Positions 41,335 through 53,100 of a DNA stretch of 64,000 bases are shown piece by piece (the first letter of the stretch is position 1; every line of letters begins with the position of its first letter). The stretch comes from Dryocosmus kuriphilus (Eukaryota > Arthropoda > Insecta > Hymenoptera > Cynipidae). The DNA lies in NCBI GenBank assembly GCA_038277395.1, contig CM076193.1, positions 151,021,813 through 151,085,812 on the forward strand, in the 5' to 3' direction. The notes beneath the pieces were generated by a model. The model was not told where the DNA came from, ran no database searches, and saw only the letters and a program-made list of their open reading frames with translations. A program made the translations under genes and the position numbers.

Positions 41335-43925
41335 AAATTTTGTAGCTCTTTCCGGGGTGAACAATTCTGCTTATTAATATTTTCTCATATCTTGCATAGT
41401 TTTGCTGAAAAGCGGTTTTCTTTATATTTCATAACATATTTCACGAATAACTCAAAAACTATGCGTCTGTTAAAAAAAATCATAGAGAGCAAATTTGTAG
41501 ATCTTTTTGAGGCGAACAACCTTGTTTCTTATTATCTTTCCGTATCTTGTAGTTTGGCCGGAAATTTGAATTTTTGAATTTTAATAGCGTTTTCTCGATT
41601 AATGCCAAAACCGTGCATTTTATCAAAAAATGTTTGAAACAAAATTTGTAGACTTTTTTGAGCTGAGCAATTTTACTCTCTACTGTTTCTTTCTGTATCT
41701 CGCATATTTTAGCCCGAAAATGGATGTTTTGGTTTTGTGAAAACCGTTTTTGATGGAGAAAAGCATAAACACTGGTCAAAAACCGCTGGTTAACGAACAC
41801 GTCCTTTCTTTTTGGACCCTGAAGAAGTGCGCCAAAGCGCAATCCAATCTGATGATTCTTTCAAAAGTTATCGTGGTAAAAGACGCCGACGACGACAACA
41901 ACAACGACAACAACAACAACAATAGGCAGACACCGTCGTAAAAGCCGTTTTTTATTACTCAGGGGGTCTCAAAACGTGGAGATTTGATGAAAAACTGCGA
42001 GGGTTAAATTTTACGTAAATCTAATACCTTCTCTGATGAGAATGTAAAAATTGCATTTTTCAACCAAACTATGTAAAAAATTAAGCATTTCACGTTTTCG
42101 ATATACTTTGATCGACTGGTAAGCGTGAGAAACATGATGAGAATGCGCCTGAGTAGCGGGCAGATTTTTCAATAACTTTTAATAGCTTTTTATTAAATTT
42201 ATGATAGTTTATGTTTTTATTAAAAACAACTATTACACGTTTCATGTATAAACTATGCGTTGGATCAAAAAATCGTTTTGAGAAAATTTGTAGATCTTTT
42301 TAAGGTGAACAATTCTGCTTATTAATATTTTCGCATATCTTGCATAGTTTTGCTGAAAAGTGGTTTTCTTTATATTTCATAACATATTTCACGAATAACT
42401 CAAAAACTATGCGTCTGCTCAAAAAAATGATAGAGTGCAAATTTGTAGATCTTTTTGAGGCGAACAAGTTTGTTTATTATTATCTTTCCGTATCTTGCAT
42501 AGTTTGGCCGGAAATTTGAATTTTTGAATATTAATAACGTTTTCTCGATTAATACCAAAACCCTGCATTTTATCAAAAAATGTTTGGAACAAAATTTGTA
42601 AATTTTTTTGAGATGAGCAATTTTACTCTCTACTGTTTCTTTCTGTATCTCGCATATTTTAGCCCGAAAATGGATGTTTTGGTTTTGTGAAAATCGTTTT
42701 TAATCGATAAAACCATGACCACTGTTTAAAAGCCGCTGGTTCACTAACACATCCTTTCTTTTTGGAGCCTGAAGAAGTTACCATAGCGTAATCCAATCTG
42801 ATGATTCTTTCAAAAGTTATCGCGGTAACAGACGCCGACGACAACAACAACAGGCAGACACCGTCGTAAAAGCCGTTTTTTCTCATTCATGGGGTCTCAA
42901 AACGTGGAGATCTGTTGAAAACTGCGAGGGTTAAATTTTACATAAATCTAATACCTTCTCTGATGAGAATGTAAAAATTGCATTTTTCAACCAAACTATG
43001 TAAAAAATTAAGAAATTCACTTTTTCGATATACTTTAATCGACTGGTAAGCGTGAGAAACATGATGAGAATGCGCCTGTGTAGCGGGCAGATTTTTCAAT
43101 AACTTTTAATAACTTTTTATTAACTTTATGATAGTGTATTTTTTTATTAAAACAACTATTACACGTTTCATGCATAAACTATGCGTTGGATCAAAAAAAC
43201 GTTTTGAGAAAATTTGTAGATCTTTTTAAGATGAACAATTCTGCTTGTTAATTTTTTTTCGTATCGCATAGTTTTGCTCTAAAGTGGATTTGTTTGTATT
43301 TAATAATATATTTCACGAATAACTCAAAAACCACGCGTCTGCTCAAAAATATTATGGAAAGCACATTTTTAGATCTTTTTGAGCTGAACAACTTTGTTTA
43401 TTATCATCTGTTTCGTATCTGACATAGTTTGGTGGGAAATTTGAATCTTTGATTTTTAATAACGTTTTCTCGATTAAAACAAAAACCGTGCATTTTATCA
43501 AAAAATGGTTAAAACAAAATTTGTAGATTTTTGTGAGGTGAACCATTTTCTTATCTACTGTTTTTTTTTTTTTTCGTATGTTATATATTTTAGCCGGAAA
43601 ATGGATTTTTTGATTTCATGAAAACCATTTTTGATGGATAAAACCATAACCGCAGGTCAAAAGCCGCTGGTTAACGAACTAATCCTTTCGTTTTGGAGCC
43701 CGAAGAAGTGTGCCAAAGCGCAATCCAATCTGACGATTCTTTCAAAAGTTATCGCGGTAACAGACGCCGACGACGACAACGACAACAATCACAACAGATA
43801 GACAGACACCATTGTAAAAACCGTTTTTTCTCACTCAGAGGGTCTCAAAACGTGGAGATTTGATGAAAACTGCGAGGGTCAAATTTTACATAAATCTAAC
43901 ACCTTCTCTAATGAGAATGTAAAAA
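41335..43925 (-). repeat. (GTC)n-containing repeat family, block 3 (inverted)
   Basis: Minus-strand arrangement of the family at 31600. Three heads end at about 42030, 42960 and 43920 (ACCTTCTCTGATGAGAATG, last one CTAATGAG) with (GAC)n tracts near 41880, 42835 and 43770. CTGCCCGC segments lie near 42165 and 43090, and several subunits lie between. Repeat length per full round is about 930-960 bp. Confidence 0.82.
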
Positions 43926-44430
43926 AGTACCACATCGTCAATTGCAGTGATCAGAAATCACGTTTTTAAAATATACAAATATTTTATATTTGATTTTTAT
44001 CTTGAAACCTGATTTAAGGGGTGAGATCTTTTAGAAGGCCCATCGTCCAGCGACGGAACTTGTAGCTTTCTGACTGAATTCATAAGTCAATTTTGATATA
44101 GCCTTTTTTTATAGTGTAATAAAATGATGTGGTTTCGATTGGCGGGGTTAATTTTTATCGAGGACCCTTAATAGTAAGGGTTTATTTGTCACTTGTTGCA
44201 AAAATTTCTATTGAAGTCTAAATAATTGCATTTAACAAAATTTGTAAGCATTTTATATTATGCCCCAATCTGATAATATGATAAGAAATAAATTCATATA
44301 AATAATAAATTTATATTGTAATAAATTCATCCCTGATAAAAGGGACGCAATGGTTCGTAAAGGGCCAAATGTGTACTTTCGATCAAAGCACTTATTTTTC
44401 TTTTATTTTTTTTCCATAGGCAGCCACCCA
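43926..44430. other. No gene seen
   Basis: AT-rich sequence with no recognised feature. Confidence 0.4.
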
Positions 44431-44475
44431 ATATAATAATAATAATAATTATTATTATTATTATCATTATTATTG
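44431..44475. repeat. (AAT)n/(ATT)n microsatellite
   Basis: ATAATAATAATAATT followed by ATTATTATTATTATC: a trinucleotide run that switches phase and so can form a hairpin. Confidence 0.85.
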
Positions 44476-44733
44476 TGTAGCTTTACGAACTCGGAAGTTC
44501 ATTTCCTCAGCTACCCATAACCACCACGCATCTCTATCCTGTGCATCTTCCATCCAGATTAAATAATCATGTCCTAAGCTCTTTTAGATCGTCCCTTACC
44601 TTTTTCTCCCACCTGTTTCTCGGTCTGCCTAGAGGTCTCTTACTAATCGGTTTCCTTCTCAAAACTTGCGCCACTGTTCTTTCGTTGCCCATTCTTGCTA
44701 CATGTCCCGCCCAGCTTAATTTGCGCGCTTTCA

Positions 44734-45640
44734 TTATACTCTATTAATATTTACTGACCCGTAGAGAGCATGCAGTTCATCAATATGCAGTTTTCTCCAT
44801 TCACCAGTCTCTTCGTCCCTTTTGGGGCCATAGATTTTTCTAAGTGCTTTATTTTCGAATACTCTAAACCTGTTCTCCTCTCCTTTCGTCAGCGCCCACG
44901 TTTCGCACCCGTACATGACGACCGGCGTCATTATCGTTTTGTAAATTCTTACTTTGATGTTTCTAGATAACGATCGCGATCTTAGTAATGTATTTGTTGC
45001 ATAGTAGCACCCATTGCCAGCGTGCAGCCGCCTGTTGATTTCCGTTTTAATGTTATTGTCGCTAGTTATAATAGTCCCAAGGTATTTAAACTCATTAACT
45101 CTTTCAAATTTCATATTTTGCATATTATATTATATTATATTATTATATTATATTATATTTTTCATATTGCTTTGTTTTGATCTGTCGACGATGAAATATT
45201 TTGTCTTCGATTCCCTAACTTCCAAACCTATTTCCTTGGCTTTTGTGATCAAGATTTCTACATTTTTTAGCTACTGTTCCTCTATCATCCCCGGGTAAGT
45301 CGAGATCATCCGCATATCCCAGAATTTGTATTATCCCATTGAGGGTAACACCGGACGGATTCGTTTGTACTTGTCTGACCACGTATTCTAAAACTAAGTG
45401 GAAAAGGATGCACGAAGGCGTATCGCCCTGTTTCAGGCCATCGCGACTCAAAACCTCTTCAGATAAACTTCCGTTTACGCGTATTCTACCCCTACTGCCG
45501 CTTAAGCAAACTTCGATGAGTCTAATCAATTTTCTTGGTACACCCAAGAACTCCTGAATCCAGTGTATTCGTGCGCGTATAATAGAGTCGTAAGCTTTTT
45601 TGAAGTCGATAAATACAGTCTGTTCCACAAGACACGGTAC
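44734..45640 (-). pseudogene. Non-LTR retrotransposon RT, C-terminal half (family C, copy 1)
   Basis: Minus strand from 45640: FIDFKKAYDS (RT motif A), LKQGDTPS (motif B) and ILGYADDLDL (catalytic YADD) in one frame to about 45215. The thumb region FKYLGTII follows, then the MTPVVMYGCETWAL and LRKIYGP segments that typify the C-terminal part of many insect LINE reverse transcriptases. A microsatellite (45121-45168) lies in the middle and breaks the frame. The 5' end is truncated near 45640. The segment 45467-45613 is duplicated at 48449-48595, which belongs to a second copy carrying the upstream part of RT. Clade unassigned. Confidence 0.85.
45121..45168. repeat. (TATAT)n microsatellite within the LINE relic
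   Basis: TATATTATATTATAT-type run that separates the catalytic and C-terminal parts of the LINE reverse transcriptase. Confidence 0.8.
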
Positions 45641-45719
45641 GCGTTTTCTCGAAAAGTTTCAAAGAAAACTTCGTCTTTTTTTCCCCCATGAAAAAACTCT
45701 TCACAAATTAGGGCGGACT

Positions 45720-46285
45720 CTACTTAATAAACCGTCCGATCGCCGTTATTCTGGATAATGGCCTAGCACCTTCTCGGCATGCTCTCGACTAGTTTTTCGG
45801 CATATTCTGAAGATAGAGAGCGCCATACCTCTCTAATTCGCCGAGAGAGCTACTTGAGGGTGAATACACGCCTTCCTGCAAGTTTTTTCTTAACGACACT
45901 TCACACATTTTCAATTGGATTTGAATCAGGAGATTGTGAAGGCCAGTCCAAGGTCACGACGCTATTTTACGCTTTCCAGCTCATGCAGAGGCGACTGCGA
46001 TGTTTAGGGTCCTTGCCCTCTTGAAGGATTCAAACCTCATTGTTGGCTGTTGGCGCTGTGAAAAGCATCCCCAAACATGGATCTTTATGAGATGTTTAAC
46101 AGTTCGCTGGAGGAACTGCTCACCACAGCCTAACCAAGCACGTTTTATGGGAACCCATGCCCAAAAGGACGCTTCGTCGGAAAAAATTACATTTGACCAA
46201 TAAATCGCGATCATTATTTTCCGTAGCTGTACGTTTGAAGGGCTAAGGCGGAACCGCTGATTCGCTTCATTCTCGTTCGCAGTGT
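45720..46285 (-). pseudogene. Tc1-like transposase fragment, minus strand
   Basis: Minus-strand translation gives WSNVIFSDEASFWAW, containing the first catalytic aspartate region (FSDE), then VKHLIKIHVWGCFS. Near 45940-45900 comes TLDWPSQSPDSNPI, the second catalytic block (DWP.QSPD.NPIE) of Tc1-type (DD34E) enzymes. Stops and frameshifts lie between. It meets a plus-strand copy of the same transposase head to head near 46285. Confidence 0.85.
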
Positions 46286-47140
46286 CAAATATTGCACAAG
46301 ATTGCGCAATAAGTGCTGTATACGCTAAACGTTTTGAGGCTGTGTTTTTGTGCACCAATAAACACGGACCACATATTTCGTACTCAGCCGCTTCTAAAGA
46401 GTTTAAAAAGTCTAAGCACTTCGTACAAACGTGGGTGGAGCGTTATAAGGACATAAAAACAGTCGACGATCTGCTGGAAAGAGGAGAAATGCGAGCAACG
46501 TCGAGTAAGGAGGATAAGGCGATCATCGCACTGTTCAAGCGCAACCCAGCTCTGCGGCTGCGCGAAGCTAAAGCTAAGCTAGCGGCGAAGGGTTAGTATA
46601 AACACCATAAGATGCAGAATAGCTGAGGCAAAAGTGCAGTACCGTAGCACGAGGCAGAAACCCCTGCTCTCAGAGGTTCAAATGCAAAAACGCTTGGCAT
46701 GGGCTACAGAAAATAATGATCGCGATTGGTCAAATGTAATTTTTTCCGACGAAGCGTCCTTTTGGGCAGGGTTTCCCATAAAACGTGCCTGGTCAGGCTG
46801 TGGTGAGCGGTTCCTCCAGCGAACTGTTAAACACCCCATAAAGGTCCATGTTTGAGGATGCTTCTCACAGCGCGGTTGTGGCTGTTTAGAGCTTTTTACT
46901 GAGAACCTGAACGCTCAAAAAATGGTCAAAATCTACAAAAATGGTCTTCAGATTTCTGCAGGAAAGATGTTTGAAGCCGACAATGAGGTTTCGATCCTTC
47001 AAGAGGACAACGACCCTAAACATGGCGGAAAATGGCGTCGTGACCTTGGACTGGCCTTCACAATCCCCTGATGCAAATCCAATTGTAATAAATATTATTA
47101 ACTGATTTTTGGAAACCCAATTGTTTCTAAAAGGCATATG
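46282..47140 (+). pseudogene. Tc1-like transposase fragment, plus strand
   Basis: Starts with an N-terminal helix-turn-helix-like region (HGPHISYSAASKEFKKSKHF, VQTWVERYK) to about 46596. It continues after a frameshift with QKRLAWATENN and WSNVIFSDEASFW (46634-46855), a stop, then ISAGKMFEADNEVSILQEDN near 46960 and TLDWPSQSPDANPI near 47040-47080. Domain order matches a whole Tc1-like transposase of about 340 residues, but at least three lesions make it dead. The N-terminus overlaps the start of the minus copy, giving an inverted pair. Confidence 0.87.
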
Positions 47141-47290
47141 TACGAGACCTAGCCATCACGAGGTTGGTTGAACACTGGAATGAAATGTTATTGAAATGTA
47201 ATATGGTGACATGTATTGTGGAAAGGAAAGATATACTTTTAGAGTGAGACATTAAGGAATTTGGAGGTAAAATTTAAAATTTAAGAAAGT

Positions 47291-48440
47291 TTAGATTGTA
47301 TTTAAAAACATATTGTAGGCAGGGTTAAAAAACTGTAAATCGGAAATTTTATTTAAGGCATTATCGTTCTCTTTTTTGATATAAAGCATTTCTACGAATA
47401 ATATTTTAAAATAGTTAGGTTCTTTGTGTAAAATTTGGATGTTATCCCAATTTATGAAGGATGAATCGCCATTATGCTCAAGATTTATATGTTTGGCAAT
47501 TTCTTTTTGGTTTTTGGTACAATGATTTATGTTATTAAAGTGTTCGTTCTTTCTAGTGATTAAAGATCTTTTTTTCTGACCTACATATGTTTTTCCGCAT
47601 AAAGAAACAAGTTTGTAAACAACATTGCACTGATCAAATTTATCAAAGCTGTCCTTTCCTGTTTTTATAATGTGGTTAAGTTTTGAATCAATTCTGAATA
47701 TGGTATTAATATTATAATTAGAGAAAAGTCTACGGATTTGAAAGGAGAAATCTGAACAAGAATTGAAAGAGACGAAAGGTTTTTCAATAATCATATTGGG
47801 AGTTGGAGTTTGGGATCGAGTTGAAATGTTGTTAATTTTTTGGAGTCTACTTTTTATATGTTTTTTGATAAAAAAACCAGGGTAGTTATTATAAGAAAGA
47901 ATATTTTTAACAATTGATAAATTTTCTTGATGAAAAGAAGGGTCAGATAATAGGATAGCTGAGTCAACCATGTTTTTAACTATTGCAATTTTTTGATAGT
48001 TAGGATGATTTGATAGAAAATTTAATAATCTACCGGAATAGGTGTCCTTTCTGTGCCAGTTAGTAATTATATTATTTGAAGTGTTTCTTATGATTTTTAA
48101 ATTTAAAAAACTGATTGAATTATTTTCCTCTATTTCGTAAGTGAATTGTAGTCTGTTATGATAACTATTGAACATTGAAACTAGATATAAAATTTTTTTA
48201 TCTTTCGGTAAAATTAAAAAGGTGTCGTCAACAAACCTGAAATACGTGTGTATTTTGAAATTTAATTTATTGAAAATTTCGGTTTCTAAATCTTGTACGA
48301 TATCTGCTAGTATACTAGACGCTGGAGAACCCATTGGAGTACCAAATTTTTGTTTAAAGAACTTGTTATTGAACTGGAAAAAAGTGGAGCTCATCAAGAA
48401 GGAAACACCCTCTTAAAAATCAATCAGTGGAATGTTGGTA
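47291..48440 (-). CDS. Penelope-like element: RT C-terminus plus GIY-YIG endonuclease
   Basis: A 368-codon open frame on the minus strand (48397-47291), the longest believable protein frame in the window. Residues 19-30 are GTPMGSPASSIL, the Penelope RT motif before the catalytic box; residues 53-60 are YFRFVDDT..-like with FVDD at 55-58 giving the two catalytic aspartates. A thumb and linker of about 190 residues follow. Residues 257-286 are a GIY-YIG nuclease: CNVVYKL, then GKTYVGQ, then R277, R282 and EH at 285-286, followed by HINLEH and an E in LFVEMLYI that fits the family's metal-binding glutamate. RT plus GIY-YIG is diagnostic of endonuclease-bearing Penelope-like elements. The N-terminal half is missing; sequence to 48440 upstream of the ATG looks like RT with a stop (NIPLIDF*). 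It abuts a LINE copy at 48449. The uninterrupted frame implies fairly recent loss of the 5' part. Confidence 0.88.
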
Positions 48441-48448
48441 TATTTTAA

Positions 48449-49265
48449 ACTTCCGTTTACGCGTATTCTACCCCTACTGCCGCTTAAGCAAACTTCGATG
48501 AGTCTAACCAATTTTCTTGGTACACCCAAGAACTCCTGAATTCAGTGCATTCGTGCGCGTATAATAGAGTCGTAAGTTTGTTTGAAGTCGATTAATAGCT
48601 GATCTATTGCTTTATTAAATTCCCATTTCTTTTCTAACAGTTAATTGTAAACATTTGATCGCTTGTAGACCGGTTTCGGCGGAATCCACACTGGTAACCC
48701 CCAATGGTTTCGTCGGCAAAAGGCGTTAGTCTACTTAAGATTACATTGGTCAGGATCTTATAGCAGGAAGGCACAAGTGAAATTCCCCTATAATTGTTGC
48801 AGTTCGTTTTATCCCCTTTTTTAAAAATTGGTATAATAATAGAGGTATTGCATTCCTCCGGTATGCGTTCTGTTTTCCAGATTGCGCGTATTAATTTACA
48901 GAGGCTTGTGAGGCGAGGGTCCCCATTTTTCATCAGTTCTGACGGTAGGTCGTAAATGCCCGCGGCTTCGTTATTTTTCAACTTCTTTATGGCCATTTCA
49001 ATTTCTTTATCAGTAGGCTCATCAATTAGTAGATCAACCGTGTGGATTTCACCGAGATTAACTTCAACGGGGGCTTCGCGTACGTTCAATAGCTTATCGA
49101 AATAGTTTTTCCATAGTCTCTCTGTCGCATCAGCTACTAGATTGCCATTTTCGTCCCTCATTACTTCCATTCTACTTCAAAAGCCTTTCCTTATAAAATT
49201 GATTCCCCTGTACATCTCACGCGGGTTACTTGGTTTATTATGAGTGTCTATTGCTAGTCTAATGC
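48449..49265 (-). pseudogene. Non-LTR retrotransposon RT, N-terminal half (family C, copy 2)
   Basis: Minus strand: DTHNKPSNPREMYRGINFIRKGF (stop) to 49175, then a 178-codon frame from 49170 with IEMAIKKLKNNEAAGIYDLPSELMK, IIPIFKKGDKTNCNNYRGIS and GFRRNRSTSDQ, the classic RT fingers and motif 1-2 segments. After a frameshift it continues through FKQTYDS to SGSRGRIRVNGSL at 48449. Overlaps in content with 45467-45613, so these are two copies, not one split element. Joined on one side by a PLE and on the other by a Merlin relic. Confidence 0.85.
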
Positions 49266-49267
49266 TC

Positions 49268-49800
49268 TTGACAGTCACTTCGAAGAGGAAGGTCGCATTG
49301 AAGGTGTCGGTGAAGTAGTTGAAATAGATGAGTGCAAGATCGGGCGTCGAAAATACGAGCGAGGACGTGTAGTGGAAGGATCATGGATCCTCGGAATGAT
49401 TCACAGAGGTCATCCTTACAACTGCCGGTTGGAAATCTGTCCCGACAACAAGAGAGATTAGGCTACTCTAATCAGATTAGTAAAAAAGCATGTAGCAGAA
49501 GGTACAGAGATTCACACCGATTGTTGGAAGGGCTATATCAGTCTCGAAGATCATGGATTGGTTCACCAAAGTGTTAATCATTCCGAGGAGTTTGTGAATA
49601 GCGATACCGGAGCACACACTCAAAACATTGAGTCATCTTGGCCCTGGATGAGACGATTCCTCTCACGAGGAGGAGTGCACAAGAGTAATCTTGCAGATCA
49701 CCTCTGCAAATTTTTGTGGCGGCGACGGCTCAAGAAAATAGATGCTGATCCATTTGAAGAACTAATCGCAAATATTAAAGTATGCTACCCTGGTCACTGA
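49268..49800 (+). pseudogene. Merlin (IS1016/ISXO2-like) transposase relic
   Basis: A plus-strand frame with one internal stop (TAG at 49459-49461) reads EVVEIDECKIGRRKYERGR, then WILGMIHRG, then (after the stop) GTEIHTDCWKGY, and finally HSEEFVNSDTGAHTQNIES. It ends at TGA 49798. These are the DDE blocks of the ISXO2/IS1595-type domain that defines Merlin transposons in animals: the D of EIDE, the D of HTDCWK and the E of NIES. About 175 residues survive; the N-terminal zinc-binding part is missing. Only one nonsense change in this stretch points to a modest age. It starts where LINE homology stops (49265). Confidence 0.85.
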
Positions 49801-50102
49801 TTATAATCAGCATTCTCATTTGAAGTAAATACAAATATATTTCGTAATAATAAAATTTTTAAAAATAAAAAAAAAATTAATGAAAACTATTACAAAATAT
49901 TTAATAAAAATGCTCTTCAAAATACGCCAACCTTCCCGCGGTGAAGTGCGTGAGTAGGTACCAAGCCGAAACCAATGGAGATACATTGCAAAAACAAAGA
50001 TCTATTGTACAGGTAGGTGGATAAACAACATTATACCTGTGATCAATCACAGGGGTGCCTTTCCGCTCCCACGTATTTCCGCAACTAGTCAGTGAATGTG
50101 TA
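49801..50102. other. No gene seen
   Basis: Merlin downstream flank, with an AAAAAATAAAAAAAAAATTAAT run near 49860; no inverted end recognised. Confidence 0.4.
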
Positions 50103-50123
50103 CCCCCCCCCCCCCCCCCCCCC
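50103..50123 (+). repeat. Poly-C run (21 C)
   Basis: Uninterrupted C tract just upstream of the satellite array; the opposite strand is poly-G and could form quadruplex structure. Confidence 0.9.
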
Positions 50124-50149
50124 ACCCCTCTCTTAACCTTGGAAAAGGT

Positions 50150-53100
50150 GGACGAGCGTGACCGAACGCATTTCCGTAACTTTCTTCATCTTTTTCTTGT
50201 TTTTCCGATGCAATCCACTTTTTCTCAAAAAATAATGGTTTTAGACAAACAGTGTATATAAGCAAAAAAGTGTATTTTTATACTAGGTAAAACTTTTGTT
50301 TAAACCATTTTTCTAAATTCTGCGTAGTTACTGAGATAAACGCAAAAAACGTAATTTGTATGGTGTTTTTATGGTTTTCGTTAGGAAAATCGCTTTCTCG
50401 ACAATTTTCATGATCATATTCGTTATCAGTGCTTCAAATTACATAAATATAAGAAGTTTTAACAAAATTGGAAAAAAATGTGACCGAAGGCATTTCCTTA
50501 ACTTTCTTCGTCTTTTTCTTGTTTTCCAACGCAATCCTCTTTTTCTCGAAAAATAATGGTTTTAGGCAAAAAGTGTATTCTACAAAAAAGATGTATTTTT
50601 TATACTAGCTAAAACTTTTGTTTAAAACATTTTTCGAAATTCTGCTTATTTACTGAGACAAACGCAAAAAAACTTGTTTTTTTATGTTTTTCACCATGAA
50701 AATCGCCTAGTCGCCAATTTTCACTAACATATTCGTAATCAGCCCGTCAAAATACGTAAGCATACGAAGTTTCAATAAAATTGGAAAAAAGCGTGACCGA
50801 ACGCATTTGCTTAACTTTCTTCGTCTTTTTCTTGTTTTTCCAACGCAATCCTCTTTTTCTCGAAAACTAATGGTTTTAGGCAAAAGGTGTATTCTGCAAA
50901 AAAGATGTATTTTTATACTAGCTAAAACTTTTGTTTAAAACATTTTTCGAAATCCTGCGTATTTACTGAGATAAACGCAAAAAAACATGATTTTTATGGT
51001 GTTTTTTATGGTTTTCACCATGAAAATCGCCTAGTCGCCAATTTTCACTATCATATTCGTAATCAGCGCGTCAAAATACGTAAGCATACGAAGTTTCAAT
51101 AAAATTGGAAAAAAGCGTGACCGAACGCATTTCCTTAACTTCCTTCATCTTTTTCTTGTTTTTCCAACGCAAACCTCTTTTTCTCGAAAAATAATGGTTT
51201 TAGGCAAAAAATGTATTCTGCAAAAAAGATGTATTTTTATACTAGCTAAAACTTTTGTTTAAAACATTTTTCGAAATTCTGCTTATTTACTGAGATAAAC
51301 GCAAAAAAACTTTCTTTTCATGGCGTTTTTTTTATGCTTTTCACCATGAAAATTGCCTAGTCACCAATTTTGACTATCATATTCGTAATCAGCGCATCAA
51401 AATACGTAAGCATACGAAGTTTCAATAAAATTGGAAAAAAGCGTGACCGAACGCATTTGCTTAACTCTCTTTGTCTTTTTCTTGTTTTTCCAACGCAATC
51501 CTCTTTTTCTCGAAAACTAATGGTTTTAGGCAAAAGGTGTATTCTGCAAAAAAAGATGTATTTTTATACTAGCTAAAACTTTTGTTTAAAACATTTTTCG
51601 AAATTCTGCGTATTTACTGAGATAAACGCAAAAAAACATGATTTTTATGGTGTTTTTTATGGTTTTCACCATGAAAATCGCCTGTCGCCAATTTTCACTA
51701 TCATATTCGTAATTAGCGCGTCAAAATACGTAAGCATACGAAGTTTAAATAAAATTGGAAAAAAGAGTGACCGAACGCATTTCCTTAACTTTCTTCGTCT
51801 TTTTCTTGTTTTTCCAACGCAATCCTTTTTTTCTCGGAAAATAATGGTTTTAGGCGAAAAGTGTATTCTACAAGAAAGATGTATTTTTATACTAGCTAAA
51901 ACTTTTTTTCGAAATTCTGCGTATTTACTGAGATAAACGCAAAAAACATGATTTTTATGGTGTTTTTTATGGGTTTCACCATGCAAATCGCTTTGTTGAC
52001 AATTTTCATGATCATATTCGTAATCAGCGCGTCAAATTACATAAATATATAAGTAAAGTTTTAACAACAGTGGAAAAAAGCGTGACTGAACGCATTTCCT
52101 TAACTTTCTTCGTCTTTTTCTTGTTTTTCCAACGCAATCCTCTTTTTCGCGAAAAATAATGGTTTTAGGCGAAAAGTGTATTCTACAAGAAAGATGTATT
52201 TTTATACTAGCTAAAACTTTTGTTTAGAACATTTTTCGAAATTCTGCTTATTTACTGAGATAAACGCTAAAAAAATTGCTTTTTATGGCGTTTTTAAAAC
52301 GTTTTTCACCATGAAAATCGCCTAATCGCCTATTTTCACTATCATATTCGTAATCAGCGCGTGAAAATACGTAAGCATACGAAGTTTCAATAAAATTGGA
52401 AAAAAAAGCGTGACCCAGCGCATTTCCTTAACTTTCTTCGTCTTTTTCTTGTTTTTCCAACGCAATCCTTTTTTTCTCGAAAAATAATGGTTTTCGGCGA
52501 AAAGTTTATTTTACAAGAAAGATGTATTTTTATTCTAGCTAAAACTTTTGTTTAAAAAACATTTTTCGAAATTCTGCTTATTTACTGAGATAAACGCTAA
52601 AAACTTGCTTTTTATGGCGTTTTTAAAATGTTTTTCACCATGAAAATCTCCTAATCGCCTATTTTCACTATCATATTCGTAATCAACGCGTCAAAATACG
52701 TAAGCATACGAAGTTTCAATACAATTGGAAAAAAGCGTGACCGAGCGCATTTCCTTAACTTTCTTCGTCTTTTTCTTGTTTTTCCAACGCAATCCTTTTT
52801 TTCTCGAAAAATAATGGTTTTAGGCGAAAAGTGTATTCTACAAGAAAGATGTATTTTTATACTAGCTAAAACTTTTTTTCGAAATTCTGCGTATTTACTG
52901 AGATAAACGCAAAAAACATGATTTTTATGGTGTTTTTTATGGTTTTCACCATGAAAATCGCTTTGTCGACAATTTTCATGATCATATTCGTAATCAGCGC
53001 GTCAAATTACATAAATATATGAAGTTTTAACAACATTGGAAAAAAGCGTGACCGAACGCATTTCCTTAACTTTCTTCTTGTTTTTCTTGTTTTTCCAACG

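Noticed and set aside
42950..42980. CTGATGAG in TTCTCTGATGAGAATG (also near 42018, 31610 on the other strand) as a hammerhead core
   Set aside because: No stem II followed by GAAA and no stem I partner; it is a palindromic word of the (GTC)n repeat family.
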